DNA from: a virus
IMG/VR virus record: IMGVR_UViG_3300025121_000023
Coordinates: 48,561-112,560 of that record
Length of the DNA: 64,000 nt
Strand: one strand, 5' to 3'
This document shows positions 33,542-42,397 of this stretch, piece after piece; position 1 is the stretch's first letter; every line of letters begins with the position of its first letter. A program made the translations under genes and the position numbers. A model generated the notes under the pieces. The model saw only the letters and a list, made by a program, of their open reading frames with translations. It searched no databases and was not told the origin of the DNA.

Positions 33542-33901
33542 TTAATTCATTTTGCACATTACATCTTTTATTTTTAAATATCTAGTTTCTAAAGGATTTA
33601 GGTATCTAAATCTACTATTTTTATATGTTTTTTTTATATCAAAATCATTTATAATATGTACAACATTTTCATCACCATCTATAACAGTATAGGTTTTACC
33701 GATTTTTACCCCAATTACATCTTTAGATCGATGATATTTGAAAAATGAACCACGAACATCAATACATATTATTATATCGTTTTTTTTAAAAGCCATTTTT
33801 ATTTCTAATTTTGAGTTAATGAATCCTGGATTACATACTAAGTCGAATGTTAGTATTTTTTGTATATCTACTGTTCCACGTGGAACATTTTTAAATACCA
33901 T
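33542..33901 (-). CDS. Small hypothetical protein, parS-like palindrome inside
   Basis: About 119 residues from the ATG at 33901; a TTG at 33928 and an ATG at 33796 are alternatives. The C-terminal part, from MAFKKNDIIICIDVRGSFF through GVKIGKTYTVIDGDENVVHI to YKNSRFRYL, resembles a common small phage domain with a K-x-Y-T-V-I-D core and a beta-barrel pattern. The N-terminal 35 residues (VDIQKILTFDLVCNPGFINS) look like the end of a different protein, so this may be a fusion. The palindrome TGTTCCACGTGGAACA lies in the N-terminal codons (VPRGT). The function is unknown. Confidence 0.6.
   Translation of the reverse strand: MVFKNVPRGTVDIQKILTFDLVCNPGFINSKLEIKMAFKKNDIIICIDVRGSFFKYHRSKDVIGVKIGKTYTVIDGDENVVHIINDFDIKKTYKNSRFRYLNPLETRYLKIKDVMCKMN
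33872..33887. other. parS-like 16-bp palindrome, site 1
   Basis: TGTTCCACGTGGAACA, a perfect palindrome. It matches the bacterial parS pattern TGTTNCACGTGNAACA bound by ParB. It lies inside a coding region. Confidence 0.7.
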
Positions 33902-33917
33902 TTCTAATGAAATTATT

Positions 33918-34292
33918 TTATTTTTCAACTTTGTTCATTAAGTTAATCAATTTTAACTTTCTTTCAAAACCTTTTATGATATTTTTTATATTTTCTTTAA
34001 GACTAGGATTAATTTTAGTATTTGCTGATGATAAAATTTTATATATTTTTAACAATTCATTTTCTATTATAGTTTTAGAATTACCTATTACATTAGGTGG
34101 TGGATAAATACATTCTACTTTTGTTTGTTGGTCACGTACAGGAAGCCAATACATTTTTACATTCTTATTAGTATCGTTATACATTTGACTATACATACTT
34201 ATGATTTCATGTATTGTTTGTTTAGCTCGTTGTACTGATAATCCATCTATATTAATATAGATTGCTAATATTATTAATTCTTTTTCTTTCAT
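33918..34292 (-). CDS. Hypothetical protein, 124 aa
   Basis: A soluble protein beginning MKEKELIILAIYINIDGLSV. It contains YWLPVRDQQTKVECIYPPPN in the middle and a helical, Lys-rich C-terminus. The pattern resembles small structural or scaffolding-associated phage proteins, but I cannot name it. Its stop lies 16 bases before the ATG of the next minus-strand gene, so they form an operon. Confidence 0.65.
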   Translation of the reverse strand: MKEKELIILAIYINIDGLSVQRAKQTIHEIISMYSQMYNDTNKNVKMYWLPVRDQQTKVECIYPPPNVIGNSKTIIENELLKIYKILSSANTKINPSLKENIKNIIKGFERKLKLINLMNKVEK

Positions 34293-34395
34293 ATTATATT
34301 CTTTTTTAAAAATCCTAATCTACTATATGTATATTATATGAACTACATAATCTTAAGTTTAAATTATTTTTAAATTTCTAAATTGTCTGTTTTTA

Positions 34396-34408
34396 TTTTA
34401 ATATATAA
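34396..34408 (+). promoter_or_regulatory. Phage-type promoter motif for the 34426 endonuclease
   Basis: TTTTAATATATAA, 17 bases upstream of the ATG; identical to the motif at 25562. Confidence 0.5.
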
Positions 34409-34425
34409 AAATAAAACTTATTGTA

Positions 34426-36021
34426 ATGATTTTGTCTAAGTATGTTAATATAAAGATTTCTAATAATTTAATTAATTATTATACTATTTTAAATTATGAA
34501 TTTAATTCTAATGAAATTATAAAAGTATTAGTTAAAGATTTACCTAAAAACAGTAGTCATAAAGTTAAAGTTAAATGTGATATTTGCAATAATGAAAAAG
34601 AAATATCATTAAATAGATATATAATTAATACTAAAAATAAAACATTACCTTATGCATGTAGTAGAATGTGTGCTGAAATAAAAAATAAAAATACGTGTTT
34701 AAAAAAATATGGAGTTGATAATATATCAAAATTGGATTTTATTAAAAATAAAAAAGAAAAAACTTGTTTAGATAATTTTGATGTTAAGTATCCACAACAA
34801 TCTAATGAAATTTTTTTAAAATCAAAAAAAACTAAAAAAGAAAAATATAATAACGAAAATTATAATAATTCGAAAAAAAGAAAAAAAACTAATATAGATA
34901 AATATGGTTTCATATCACCAACACAAAATGAACATATTATTAAAAAAATAAAAGATAAACAATTTATATTTTATAAAAATATTATATTAAATAAATATAA
35001 ACATTTAAATATAATAGATTATGATATTGATGATAAATATATTTTAAAATGTGATTGTGGAAAAAATCATAATTTCAAAATACATTATAAATTAATATGG
35101 CATAGATCTAAAAACAATAGTCCTTTATGTACTATATGCAATCCGATTAGCAAAAATATATCAGGATTAGAAATATCATTATTAAATTTTATAAAAGAAA
35201 ACTATAAAGAAGAAATTATTATAAATAATAGAAATATAATAAATCCTTATGAATTAGATATTTATTTACCCGATTTAAAATTAGCATTTGAATTTAATGG
35301 ACTATATTGGCATAATGAATTAAATAAAGATAAAAATTATCATAAAAATAAATCTGATTTATGTGAAGAAAAAGGAATTCAATTAATTCATATTTACGAA
35401 GACGATTGGATTTATAAACAAGATATAATTAAATCAATGATATTAAATAAGTTAGGTAAAACATCAAATAGAATATTTGCAAGAAAAACTGAAATAAAGG
35501 AAGTAACAGATAACAATTTAGTTAGAGAATTTTTAGAAGAAAATCACATTCAAGGATTTGTTGGTTCAAAAGTTAAAGTAGGATTATTTTATAAAGATGA
35601 ATTAGTTAGTTTAATGACTTTTGGTAAAACCAGAAAACCACTCGGGCAAAAAAATAATGATAAATCATATGAAATGTTAAGATTTTGTAATAAACTAAAT
35701 ACAAATGTAATTGGAGGGGCAAGTAAACTATTTGAATATTTTATTAAAAATTATGAATTTGAAGAAATAATAACATATGCAGATAGAAGTCATTCGAATG
35801 GTAAATTATATAAAATATTGGGATTCAAATTTATACATAAAACCGATTCAAATTATTATTATATTATAGATGGAATAAAACATTATAGATTTGGATTTAG
35901 AAAAGATATTTTAGTTAAAGAAGGATATGATGCAAACAAAACAGAACACGAAATTATGTTAGAAAGAAATATTTATAGAATTTATAATTCTGGTAATTTA
36001 AAATTTAAATATTTAAGATAA
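34426..36021 (+). CDS. Homing endonuclease with Vsr-like nuclease and GNAT/Mom-like C-terminus
   Basis: 531 residues with the same architecture as 25594-27240: zinc ribbon (KCDICNNEKEI), K-Y-G repeats (LKKYGVDNISK, IDKYGFISPTQ), nuclease domain (ELDIYLPDLKLAFEFNGLYW, IQLIHIYEDDW) and the C-terminal GNAT-like domain (LVSLMTFGKTRKPLG, NVIGGASKLFEYFIK, YADRSHSNGKLYKILGF). Its 3' end overlaps by 9 bases the convergent DNA polymerase gene, which stops before its catalytic C-terminal half. The endonuclease thus probably sits at the breakpoint of a split polymerase gene. Confidence 0.78.
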   Translation: MILSKYVNIKISNNLINYYTILNYEFNSNEIIKVLVKDLPKNSSHKVKVKCDICNNEKEISLNRYIINTKNKTLPYACSRMCAEIKNKNTCLKKYGVDNISKLDFIKNKKEKTCLDNFDVKYPQQSNEIFLKSKKTKKEKYNNENYNNSKKRKKTNIDKYGFISPTQNEHIIKKIKDKQFIFYKNIILNKYKHLNIIDYDIDDKYILKCDCGKNHNFKIHYKLIWHRSKNNSPLCTICNPISKNISGLEISLLNFIKENYKEEIIINNRNIINPYELDIYLPDLKLAFEFNGLYWHNELNKDKNYHKNKSDLCEEKGIQLIHIYEDDWIYKQDIIKSMILNKLGKTSNRIFARKTEIKEVTDNNLVREFLEENHIQGFVGSKVKVGLFYKDELVSLMTFGKTRKPLGQKNNDKSYEMLRFCNKLNTNVIGGASKLFEYFIKNYEFEEIITYADRSHSNGKLYKILGFKFIHKTDSNYYYIIDGIKHYRFGFRKDILVKEGYDANKTEHEIMLERNIYRIYNSGNLKFKYLR

Positions 36022-37527
36022 TTCTTTTTCTAATTGTTTTAGTTCTCTTTCATAATCTTTTAATTCTTCATTAGCATCCATCATCATTTTTTTATATTTT
36101 TTACGTTCTTTATAAATTTCAGCCATAACTTGTTTAACTACACCATCTTCATTTTTAAATACAGCACCATTTAATGTTATGATATCATCTTTATCTAATT
36201 GAATTTTATGACCATTAAATATTGAATATACTGGTTCATCAGTATTATGTAATTGTTTAATTATATCATAAATTGTTTTGCCTTTATCTTTTAATAATTG
36301 TCCTTTATAACTATCAGCACTAATATTAAATTGTCTCATTGTAGTCGGATACAATGATGCAAAATCGAAACAACAAGTCCAACTATTCATTCCAACAATA
36401 GGGTCTTTAACCCAACCACCTTTAACTAATAATTCAACATCGTTTGTAACATCACTATGTGTATTATCTTTAACAAATACTACATTTTTTTCATTTCTCA
36501 TTTTACTTCTTAATATTCCTTCAGTAACGGGTAATGTTTTAAAAGCATCTGTTATTTTAACTTTTGATAATGTAGATATACCATATAAAACATCAATATA
36601 TCTTTGTTTATTGTGTATTTGTTGTACTAGAATTGAATCGACAGCATTGTATAAAACAAATTTAGTATAATCATTTGCATATAAATATTTTAAATTTCCT
36701 TCATAATTAATTTTTTTCACACCTAATATATTTTGAGATACAAAATCTAGTGAATTAGACTCCTTGACCTTAATTGTTGAATCCCATTTTGCATATAATT
36801 CCATATAATCTACTATTATTCTATGTGCAGGAAGTTCAGAATTATCATTTTCTTCCCATGCTTTTCTCAATACACCAGTAAAAGAAGATATTGTCGGATC
36901 AATTCCTAAATTTCGTGCTCTATTAACAAGATACACCCAATCATAACTAATTACATACCAACCTGTTATAACTGGCATCTTTGGTATAAGAACTTTGAAA
37001 AAATTCAGTAACATATCATATTCACTATCATATTGTTTATATAGAAATTCATATTTTGTACCGAATTTTTCAAATTGGTTATTAATGTTACTTTCTACAG
37101 AATCAGATTGTGATTTATTAAATTTTTTAGTTCCTATAACAAGTACTTTATTTTTATTAACTATTGATATAGTTTGAACTTCCCCGTTTGCTTTTAATGG
37201 ATTAATTTTTTCATCTAAAATCTCATTTTCTATATCCACAAAAAATATTTCAGGTTCATTATATTCGAATATCATTTCTTTTTCTTCATTAGGTAATGCA
37301 TCTAAAAAATCATAAACACTATAACGGTTGGGATATCGGCTGTAAATTTCTTTCACCGTATTACCATTCCAGGTGACAAATTTACCATGTCTATCTCTAT
37401 CATCTTCTTCACATATTATAAATTTTGTCGGATTTGGCCAATTATAATATTTAAGTTTGATACTACCATGTTTATCTATATAACTTACAATAAGTTTTTG
37501 TGATCTAAATTCATAATCTACGAGCAT
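36013..37527 (-). CDS. Family B DNA polymerase, N-terminal part (exonuclease plus palm motif A)
   Basis: A T4 gp43-type replicative polymerase fragment of 504 residues. The 3'-5' exonuclease motifs are present: FFVDIE (D98, E100), GWYVISYDWVYL (Exo II, about 189-200) and YNAVD (Y293, D297). Polymerase motif A is DFASLYPT (D388). The protein ends KKYKKMMMDANEELKDYERE shortly after, so motif B (K-x3-N-S-x-Y-G) and motif C (Y-x-D-T-D) are missing. Full-length gp43 is about 900 residues. Split gp43 genes with an endonuclease at the break are known from T4-like phages. The second half is not in this window. Confidence 0.9.
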   Translation of the reverse strand: MLVDYEFRSQKLIVSYIDKHGSIKLKYYNWPNPTKFIICEEDDRDRHGKFVTWNGNTVKEIYSRYPNRYSVYDFLDALPNEEKEMIFEYNEPEIFFVDIENEILDEKINPLKANGEVQTISIVNKNKVLVIGTKKFNKSQSDSVESNINNQFEKFGTKYEFLYKQYDSEYDMLLNFFKVLIPKMPVITGWYVISYDWVYLVNRARNLGIDPTISSFTGVLRKAWEENDNSELPAHRIIVDYMELYAKWDSTIKVKESNSLDFVSQNILGVKKINYEGNLKYLYANDYTKFVLYNAVDSILVQQIHNKQRYIDVLYGISTLSKVKITDAFKTLPVTEGILRSKMRNEKNVVFVKDNTHSDVTNDVELLVKGGWVKDPIVGMNSWTCCFDFASLYPTTMRQFNISADSYKGQLLKDKGKTIYDIIKQLHNTDEPVYSIFNGHKIQLDKDDIITLNGAVFKNEDGVVKQVMAEIYKERKKYKKMMMDANEELKDYERELKQLEKELS

Positions 37528-37629
37528 TCTATTTAATGGTTTTTTTTGTTTATAACCCCATAATCTTTTAACATTTTTTGGGTTTTAAAATTTTATATAT
37601 GCTTATATAAAAATAATATTATTTAGTTT

Positions 37630-37917
37630 ATGGATAAATAAGGAAAATTTTTAATAAAAGCATTTAAAAAACATAGTCAAAAATATGATTATAGTTTAGT
37701 TAAAAATAAAAATTATAGAATAAAGATTAAAATAATTTGTTAAGAACACGATGAACTTAATCAAGAACTATTAAATTATTTAAGATGATAAGACTGCCCA
37801 AAATATGTAGGTGTTAAAAAAAGTACAAAAGATGATTTTGTACAAAATGCAAGTATAATTCATAATAATAAATATTATTATTCGAAAATTGTATATAAAA
37901 ATAACAAAAATGAAAAA
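37630..37917 (+). pseudogene. Relic of a zinc-ribbon-repeat homing endonuclease
   Basis: One frame starting at ATG 37630 gives KAFKKHSQKYDYSLVKNKN and RIKIKIIC, then EHDELNQELLNYL, DCPKY and later DDFVQNASIIHNNKYYYSKI. It is recognisable as two repeats of the family at 17018, 22647 and 23595. Four in-frame stops (TAA and TGA) interrupt it, the His-Gly of the repeat is damaged, and the nuclease domain is absent. It ends against the stop of the minus-strand gene at 37918. Apart from this relic the 390-base gap contains only an AT-rich promoter-like stretch near 37590. Confidence 0.75.
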
Positions 37918-38331
37918 TTATTTACCAAAACCCATTTTCCTAAAATCTGGTTCAATTGTTGGTATAGGATGACCGTTTCTATCTAAATCACCTGGCATAC
38001 CATCTTGTAAATACGCACCACTTTCATGTGGGACATCATTTTCATCATAAGGTGGACGACACACAGTAGGATTATCTTCTTTTGATTCTAGAACATCTTC
38101 TTCCCAATCATAATCAAATTCAATTTCATATTTATTTAATATTGATTTTAATCTAGAAGCATCTAAGTCATCTGTTATAACAATTTTAAACGGTTCTTTG
38201 ACATCTATTGTATGTTTAGTTACTTTTTTACTAGTATCCCATGAACGTATAGCTCTACTATTTTCATCGCTAAATAGGTTTTCTATTCCTTCATTAACAA
38301 ATTTTTTAAAATTGGTTTTTAAATATTTCAT
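37918..38331 (-). CDS. Tagged hypothetical protein, 137 aa
   Basis: It begins MKYLKTNFKKFVNEGIENLF, a tag with a probable cleavage point after KKFVNE. The rest is acidic, with a small alpha-beta segment (PFKIVITDDLDASRLKSILN) and a Pro/Gly-rich C-terminus. No family is recognised. The phage-type motif TTTAATATATAA lies about 20 bases upstream on the minus strand, so it has its own promoter. Confidence 0.7.
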   Translation of the reverse strand: MKYLKTNFKKFVNEGIENLFSDENSRAIRSWDTSKKVTKHTIDVKEPFKIVITDDLDASRLKSILNKYEIEFDYDWEEDVLESKEDNPTVCRPPYDENDVPHESGAYLQDGMPGDLDRNGHPIPTIEPDFRKMGFGK

Positions 38332-38364
38332 GTTTTGTTTTTAATTTTTATTATATATTAAATA

Positions 38365-39156
38365 TTACAATGTATTTTTAAATATATACGCTACTAAATC
38401 ATTAGCAGCTTTTTGGTCTTTACCACCAATATGCCACATAATACTATCTGTTTTAATTTCATTAATAGGTTTATATTCTTTATAATCATAAATATATAAA
38501 AGATCACCATTTTCTGATATTACATTCCAATTAAAAATAGTTCTATAATCTTCTCCGTAATCTGGTTCGCCAAATAATTTTACTAAATCATCATATTGTG
38601 CTTCTACTTCACTAAGTTTCCAACCACTATCACTTATTTTAGTAGATGTAAAAATAACATCTGGATTTCCTGGCAAGTTTTTTAATATTTCTTCTTTTGA
38701 TTTAGGTTTTAGTATGTTTCTTATATTTTCGTTTAAAGTTCTATAATAAATATATGCTAATAAATTATTCTTATCTATAGGGTTTGTACCACCAATATGC
38801 CATTTAAATGATAACATATTTTTTAATTTTACTGCTAAATAACCTGATGTATCGTCATAAATACTAACTGTTCTTCCACTAGTAGTTTTAAGTGTCCATA
38901 TAAAATTATTACCAGCTCTTCTACTTTTTTTATTTGCCCATCTTCTTTCTGGTTCACCAAATAATTTTACTAAATCATCATAAGATGTTTCAATATAACC
39001 TAATAAAAATATTCCTGCTAGTCCTTTTAATCTAGTAGGAATGAATGATGCATTTGGATCACCTGTAGTTGATATTGCTTTAATCATTTCATCATTAGAT
39101 TTCGGTTGAAGTAAATCTTTTACACTTTCTTTATATTGTTTATATGTCTTTATCAA
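38365..39156 (-). CDS. Tagged protein with two tandem copies of an unknown domain
   Basis: The tag MIKTYKQYKESVKDLLQPKS opens a domain of about 110 residues with Y-D-D-L-V-K-L-F-G-E-P, W-x-L/V, Y-I-Y-D and W-H-I-G-G. At about residue 138 a second tag-module copy appears (LNENIRNILKPKSKEEILKN), followed by a second copy of the same domain (AQYDDLVKLFGEPD, WHIGGKDQ). The gene thus arose by fusion of two tagged genes, and the internal tag lost its own start. The first gene of the tandem cluster runs into it with a 4-base overlap. Confidence 0.72.
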   Translation of the reverse strand: MIKTYKQYKESVKDLLQPKSNDEMIKAISTTGDPNASFIPTRLKGLAGIFLLGYIETSYDDLVKLFGEPERRWANKKSRRAGNNFIWTLKTTSGRTVSIYDDTSGYLAVKLKNMLSFKWHIGGTNPIDKNNLLAYIYYRTLNENIRNILKPKSKEEILKNLPGNPDVIFTSTKISDSGWKLSEVEAQYDDLVKLFGEPDYGEDYRTIFNWNVISENGDLLYIYDYKEYKPINEIKTDSIMWHIGGKDQKAANDLVAYIFKNTL

Positions 39157-39659
39157 AATAAAAGTCCTCCTTTTACACCTTTTGGTTTTTTTGTATCTTT
39201 TGGTAACAGATTATCATGACAATATAAATCACCTTTAACAACTAAATTTTCTGGTAATTTTTTTAATTGATTATATCTACAATCTAAATAACCTTTAACA
39301 ATTAAATTATCAGGTAAACTTTTTAACCTATTAAAACTACAATTTAAATCACCTTCAACAACTAAATTTTCAGGTAAATTAGTTAATTTATTATCATAAC
39401 AATATAAATAACCTTCAACAGTTAAATTATCAGGTAAACTAGTTAATTGATTATTACTACAATTTAAATTTCCATAATAAGTACAAATACCTTTGTTATT
39501 TCTAGGTAGTAAATCGTAATCTAATTGATATTTAATTATTATATATTCAATTTTTTTATTATCAGATAATCCTTCTAATGCTTTAATCATTTCATCTTTA
39601 GATTTCGGCTGAAGTAAATCTTTTACTGACTCATTATATTGTTTATATGTTTTTATCAT
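39153..39659 (-). CDS. Tagged leucine-rich-repeat protein
   Basis: It begins MIKTYKQYNESVKDLLQPKS and then DEMIKALEGLSDNKKIEYII. Five repeats of 20-21 residues follow: L-x-V-x-G-x-L-x-C-x-x-N-x-L-T-S-L-P-x-N, a short leucine-rich-repeat solenoid. It ends KKPKGVKGGLLF. It is very similar to the gene upstream, and their starts and stops overlap by four bases. The repeat Cys residues are regularly spaced, as in some LRR families. Probably delivered with the virion, if the tag means that. Confidence 0.78.
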   Translation of the reverse strand: MIKTYKQYNESVKDLLQPKSKDEMIKALEGLSDNKKIEYIIIKYQLDYDLLPRNNKGICTYYGNLNCSNNQLTSLPDNLTVEGYLYCYDNKLTNLPENLVVEGDLNCSFNRLKSLPDNLIVKGYLDCRYNQLKKLPENLVVKGDLYCHDNLLPKDTKKPKGVKGGLLF

Positions 39660-40219
39660 AATATAAAATCTCCTGTTACTCCTTTTGGTTTTTTAATATC
39701 TTTTGGCAATAGATTATCATAACAAATTAAATAACCATCAACAACTAAATTTTCAGGCAAACTAGTTAACTTATTATATCTACAATCTAAATCACCATTA
39801 ACAGTTAAATTTTTTGGTAAAATAGTTAATTCATTAAAACTACAATTTAAATAACCATTAACAATTAAATTATCAGGCAAACTAGTTAACTTATTATATC
39901 TACAATCTAAATCACCATTAACAACTAAATTTTCTGGTAAACTAGTTAATTTATTATCACTACAATTTAAATTACCATTAACAACTAAATTGTCAGGCAA
40001 ACTAGTTAATTCATAAATACTACAATTTAAATGACCATAATAAGTACAAATACCTTCGCTATTTCTAGGTAATAAAGAATAATCTAATTGATATTGAATT
40101 ATTATATATTCAATTTTTTTATTATCAGATAATCCTTCTAATGCTTTTTTTACATCTTCATTAGATTTCGGTTGAAGTAAATCTTTTACTGATTCGTTAT
40201 ATTGTTTAAAAGTTTTCAT
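39656..40219 (-). CDS. Tagged leucine-rich-repeat protein
   Basis: It begins MKTFKQYNESVKDLLQPKSN, then about six repeats (SIYELTSLPDNLVVNGNLNC and so on), and ends KKPKGVTGDFIL. It is a close tandem copy of the gene at 39153 with one more repeat. At the DNA level the repeat units are about 60 bases long and highly similar, so unequal exchange may change the number. The same fold occurs at 9405-9923. Confidence 0.78.
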   Translation of the reverse strand: MKTFKQYNESVKDLLQPKSNEDVKKALEGLSDNKKIEYIIIQYQLDYSLLPRNSEGICTYYGHLNCSIYELTSLPDNLVVNGNLNCSDNKLTSLPENLVVNGDLDCRYNKLTSLPDNLIVNGYLNCSFNELTILPKNLTVNGDLDCRYNKLTSLPENLVVDGYLICYDNLLPKDIKKPKGVTGDFIL

Positions 40220-40233
40220 ATTTTTTAATTATA

Positions 40234-40434
40234 TTAAATAAAATAATCAATTTCATCAGATGCTTCATTTATAATAATATCTATAAATTTTTTTTCATTT
40301 TCTGATAAGTTATTATACCAATTTGCAATTTCTAATTTTATATTATCATCTAATTGTGTTTTAAAAAAAAATAATCCACTATTGTTAATTATTTCATTAT
40401 CTGATTTTAATTTATTAAATAATTTAATTTTCAT
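40234..40434 (-). CDS. Small hypothetical protein, 66 aa
   Basis: An acidic helical protein beginning MKIKLFNKLKSDNEIINNSG, with no recognised domain. It lies between the LRR gene and a small beta-rich gene on the same strand with short gaps, so it is probably part of the same operon. The case as a gene rests on context and its clean frame. Confidence 0.55.
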   Translation of the reverse strand: MKIKLFNKLKSDNEIINNSGLFFFKTQLDDNIKLEIANWYNNLSENEKKFIDIIINEASDEIDYFI

Positions 40435-40443
40435 AATTATATT

Positions 40444-40725
40444 TTATTTTACAGTTATATCATAACTTTCGTGTTGTCCATAATAAATTCCACCAATTGT
40501 ACCAGAAAAAAATAATCTATAAATACCTGGTTCAGTAAATGTTATTGTAAAATTATCATCACAAAAAACTGTTAAATCATCACTTCTTCTACGATATTGA
40601 CAATTTTCTGGAATTGCACCAGAAATAAGTTTTAATTGAATTTTTTCATTAAGAACTATTGGTGAAAGAATAGTTACCAATGCTGACATACTTACACCCA
40701 TACTTACATTACTTTTATCACTCAT
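40444..40725 (-). CDS. Small beta-rich protein, possibly Ig-like
   Basis: A 93-residue protein. The second half (NFTITFTEPGIYRLFFSGTI then YDITVK) has the pattern of an Ig-like or fibronectin-like beta sandwich. It starts with a Ser/Met-rich segment, MSDKSNVSMGVSMSALV. A minor virion decoration protein would fit, but this is inference. It is tightly packed (5 bases) behind the acidic tagged protein gene. Confidence 0.6.
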   Translation of the reverse strand: MSDKSNVSMGVSMSALVTILSPIVLNEKIQLKLISGAIPENCQYRRRSDDLTVFCDDNFTITFTEPGIYRLFFSGTIGGIYYGQHESYDITVK

Positions 40726-40730
40726 ATAAT

Positions 40731-42116
40731 TTAATCTTTTGTTTTTATAAATTTTTGAAGTTCTCTTAACTTATTATAATCTGGTTTATCTTTATCTAAT
40801 TCGTCATTAATAATATTTTCAAGTTCTCCTTGACTCATATTAATATAACTTTTTTCTTTATTAACTTTTTCTTCTTTTGGTTCAATTGATTCTGGTCTTG
40901 GCAATCTCTGTGCTCGTTGTAATGGTTCTTCATAAATTTCTTCTTTGTATGTTTCGGTAGGTTCTTCTAATATTGCTAAAACATTTTCAACAATTTTATA
41001 TCTTCTCATTAATATATCAGATTGATCTATATCTCCACTTAATATTATCTTAATTAATTCAACAAAATCTTTATCTTTAAGCATAATTAATTCACCATAA
41101 ATAAATTCTTTAATTGCTATTCTACTTACTTCTAATGGAAATTTTCTTTCTAAATAACTATTAAAATAATCTCTTAAATCAGCAGCAATAAAAGGACCAT
41201 ATTTGATATCTTCTTGTTCATCTTCTAATGAATCAACAGCATTTAATAATTTTTTAGCCATTTTTTCGTTTTCTGGTATTGCATTAGCTGCCATTAATTC
41301 ATAAATTGCTTTAACTGTTTCGTGAATAAGCATAGGTAAATCTAGTACTCTTACTTTAATTACTGGTGTCATATCTTCTTGTTCTCCTTCACTTCGATCT
41401 TCACTTTGATCTTCGCCTTTATTACTTTTCTTATTTGATTTTTTCCAATCAATTTCACTCATATTCGCCATTTCTGGCATTTCTTCCATCATATCACTTA
41501 AATCTGGCTTATTTGGATCCCAGTCAAATTTTCTATTTATATTTAAAAATTCTGTATAGTCCTGTAATAATCTTGGATCTATTGCATCTACCTTATCTTT
41601 TGCAGCAAACATCATACTATGAACATTTTGTGCTTCACCTTGCATAATATTATTTAAAATTTTTCTTTTACTAATACTTTCCTCCGGCAATTCAAATGTA
41701 TTTTCTATATCAAAATCAGAATTATAATTAATTTCATTATCTTCATCATCTTCATCATTTTCATCATCATCATCTTTTTCTTCTTTTTCTGGTTTATTTA
41801 TAGCTTTTTGAACCATTTCCATTTTTTCTGAATCATCAGGTAAAACTATTTTAATATCAAGTTCAACACCATCTAATATAGATCCATAATGGTCTAATAT
41901 TATTTGTTTTCCGATTTCTGTTAATTCTTCAAGATGTCCTTGTTGTTTTATCATTATATCTTGTGTTAATCTCATAGCATTCATAAAATCATTACGTTGA
42001 GGACCACTACCAAACATTTTTATAGATTTTTCTTCTATATTTTTAAGATAATCTTCTGGAAGAGTATCTTTAATATTAGCTTCAAATAATTCATTAAACC
42101 TTTTTAATTTTTTCAT
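40731..42116 (-). CDS. Large acidic tagged protein, possible assembly or internal virion protein
   Basis: It begins MKKLKRFNELFEANIKDTLP; the tag is less typical, with a possible cut after NELFE. Residues 50-110 form a helical domain (PQRNDFMNAMRLTQDIMIK), followed by a very acidic stretch (KEEKDDDDENDEDDEDNEIN) and further helical domains (RKFDWDPNKPDLSDMMEEM, VRVLDLPMLIHETVKAIYEL). The acidic low-complexity region and tag are reminiscent of scaffold or internal core proteins removed or processed during head maturation. No family is recognised; the conserved central part probably defines one. Confidence 0.7.
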   Translation of the reverse strand: MKKLKRFNELFEANIKDTLPEDYLKNIEEKSIKMFGSGPQRNDFMNAMRLTQDIMIKQQGHLEELTEIGKQIILDHYGSILDGVELDIKIVLPDDSEKMEMVQKAINKPEKEEKDDDDENDEDDEDNEINYNSDFDIENTFELPEESISKRKILNNIMQGEAQNVHSMMFAAKDKVDAIDPRLLQDYTEFLNINRKFDWDPNKPDLSDMMEEMPEMANMSEIDWKKSNKKSNKGEDQSEDRSEGEQEDMTPVIKVRVLDLPMLIHETVKAIYELMAANAIPENEKMAKKLLNAVDSLEDEQEDIKYGPFIAADLRDYFNSYLERKFPLEVSRIAIKEFIYGELIMLKDKDFVELIKIILSGDIDQSDILMRRYKIVENVLAILEEPTETYKEEIYEEPLQRAQRLPRPESIEPKEEKVNKEKSYINMSQGELENIINDELDKDKPDYNKLRELQKFIKTKD

Positions 42117-42117
42117 T

Positions 42118-42378
42118 TTATTTAGAATATTTATTTTTTAAGAAATTTTCTATTTCTTTATCACCTTTAGATAATTCTAAAAACTTATTTGCAACTTCTT
42201 TAACAGTTGCTTTTGGTCTAGGATTTATTGAAGGTTTATCTCTTCTTATAGGTGAAGGTCTACCAGGTACTGTATTAGGTTTAACTCCTGGTTTAGTTAT
42301 TGGTTTTACTGTTGGTTCAGCTACATCTATTTCTACACCTTCTTGTAAGAAAATTTTAAACGATTTTATTTTTTTCAT
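42118..42378 (-). CDS. Small tagged protein with Pro-rich linker
   Basis: 86 residues. It starts MKKIKSFKIFLQEGVEIDVA with a likely cut after IFLQE. A Pro/Lys-rich linker (KPITKPGVKPNTVPGRPSPI) follows and then a helical end (VKEVANKFLELSKGDKEIEN). Its stop and the start of the next gene are one base apart. If the tag is removed, what remains is a short basic peptide, comparable to T4 internal proteins that bind DNA. Confidence 0.7.
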   Translation of the reverse strand: MKKIKSFKIFLQEGVEIDVAEPTVKPITKPGVKPNTVPGRPSPIRRDKPSINPRPKATVKEVANKFLELSKGDKEIENFLKNKYSK

Positions 42379-42397
42379 ATCTTTATTATTATTTTAT

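Noticed and set aside
33542-33901. Prohead protease remnant, because of DLVCNPGF near the start
   Set aside because: Only about 30 residues resemble the end of such proteases; no catalytic residues or adjacent domain exist. It was kept only as a remark on a possible fusion.
36013-37527. Complete DNA polymerase
   Set aside because: Motifs B and C are missing and the frame ends at the convergent endonuclease gene.
37630-37917. Alternative genetic code, because an endonuclease-like frame continues over stops
   Set aside because: Both TAA and TGA interrupt it and key repeat residues are damaged, while all other genes end normally at these codons. A pseudogene explains it.
39200-40060. CRISPR or satellite array in the repeats of about 60 bases
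   Set aside because: The units code for leucine-rich repeats in frame and differ by codon changes, so they are coding repeats.
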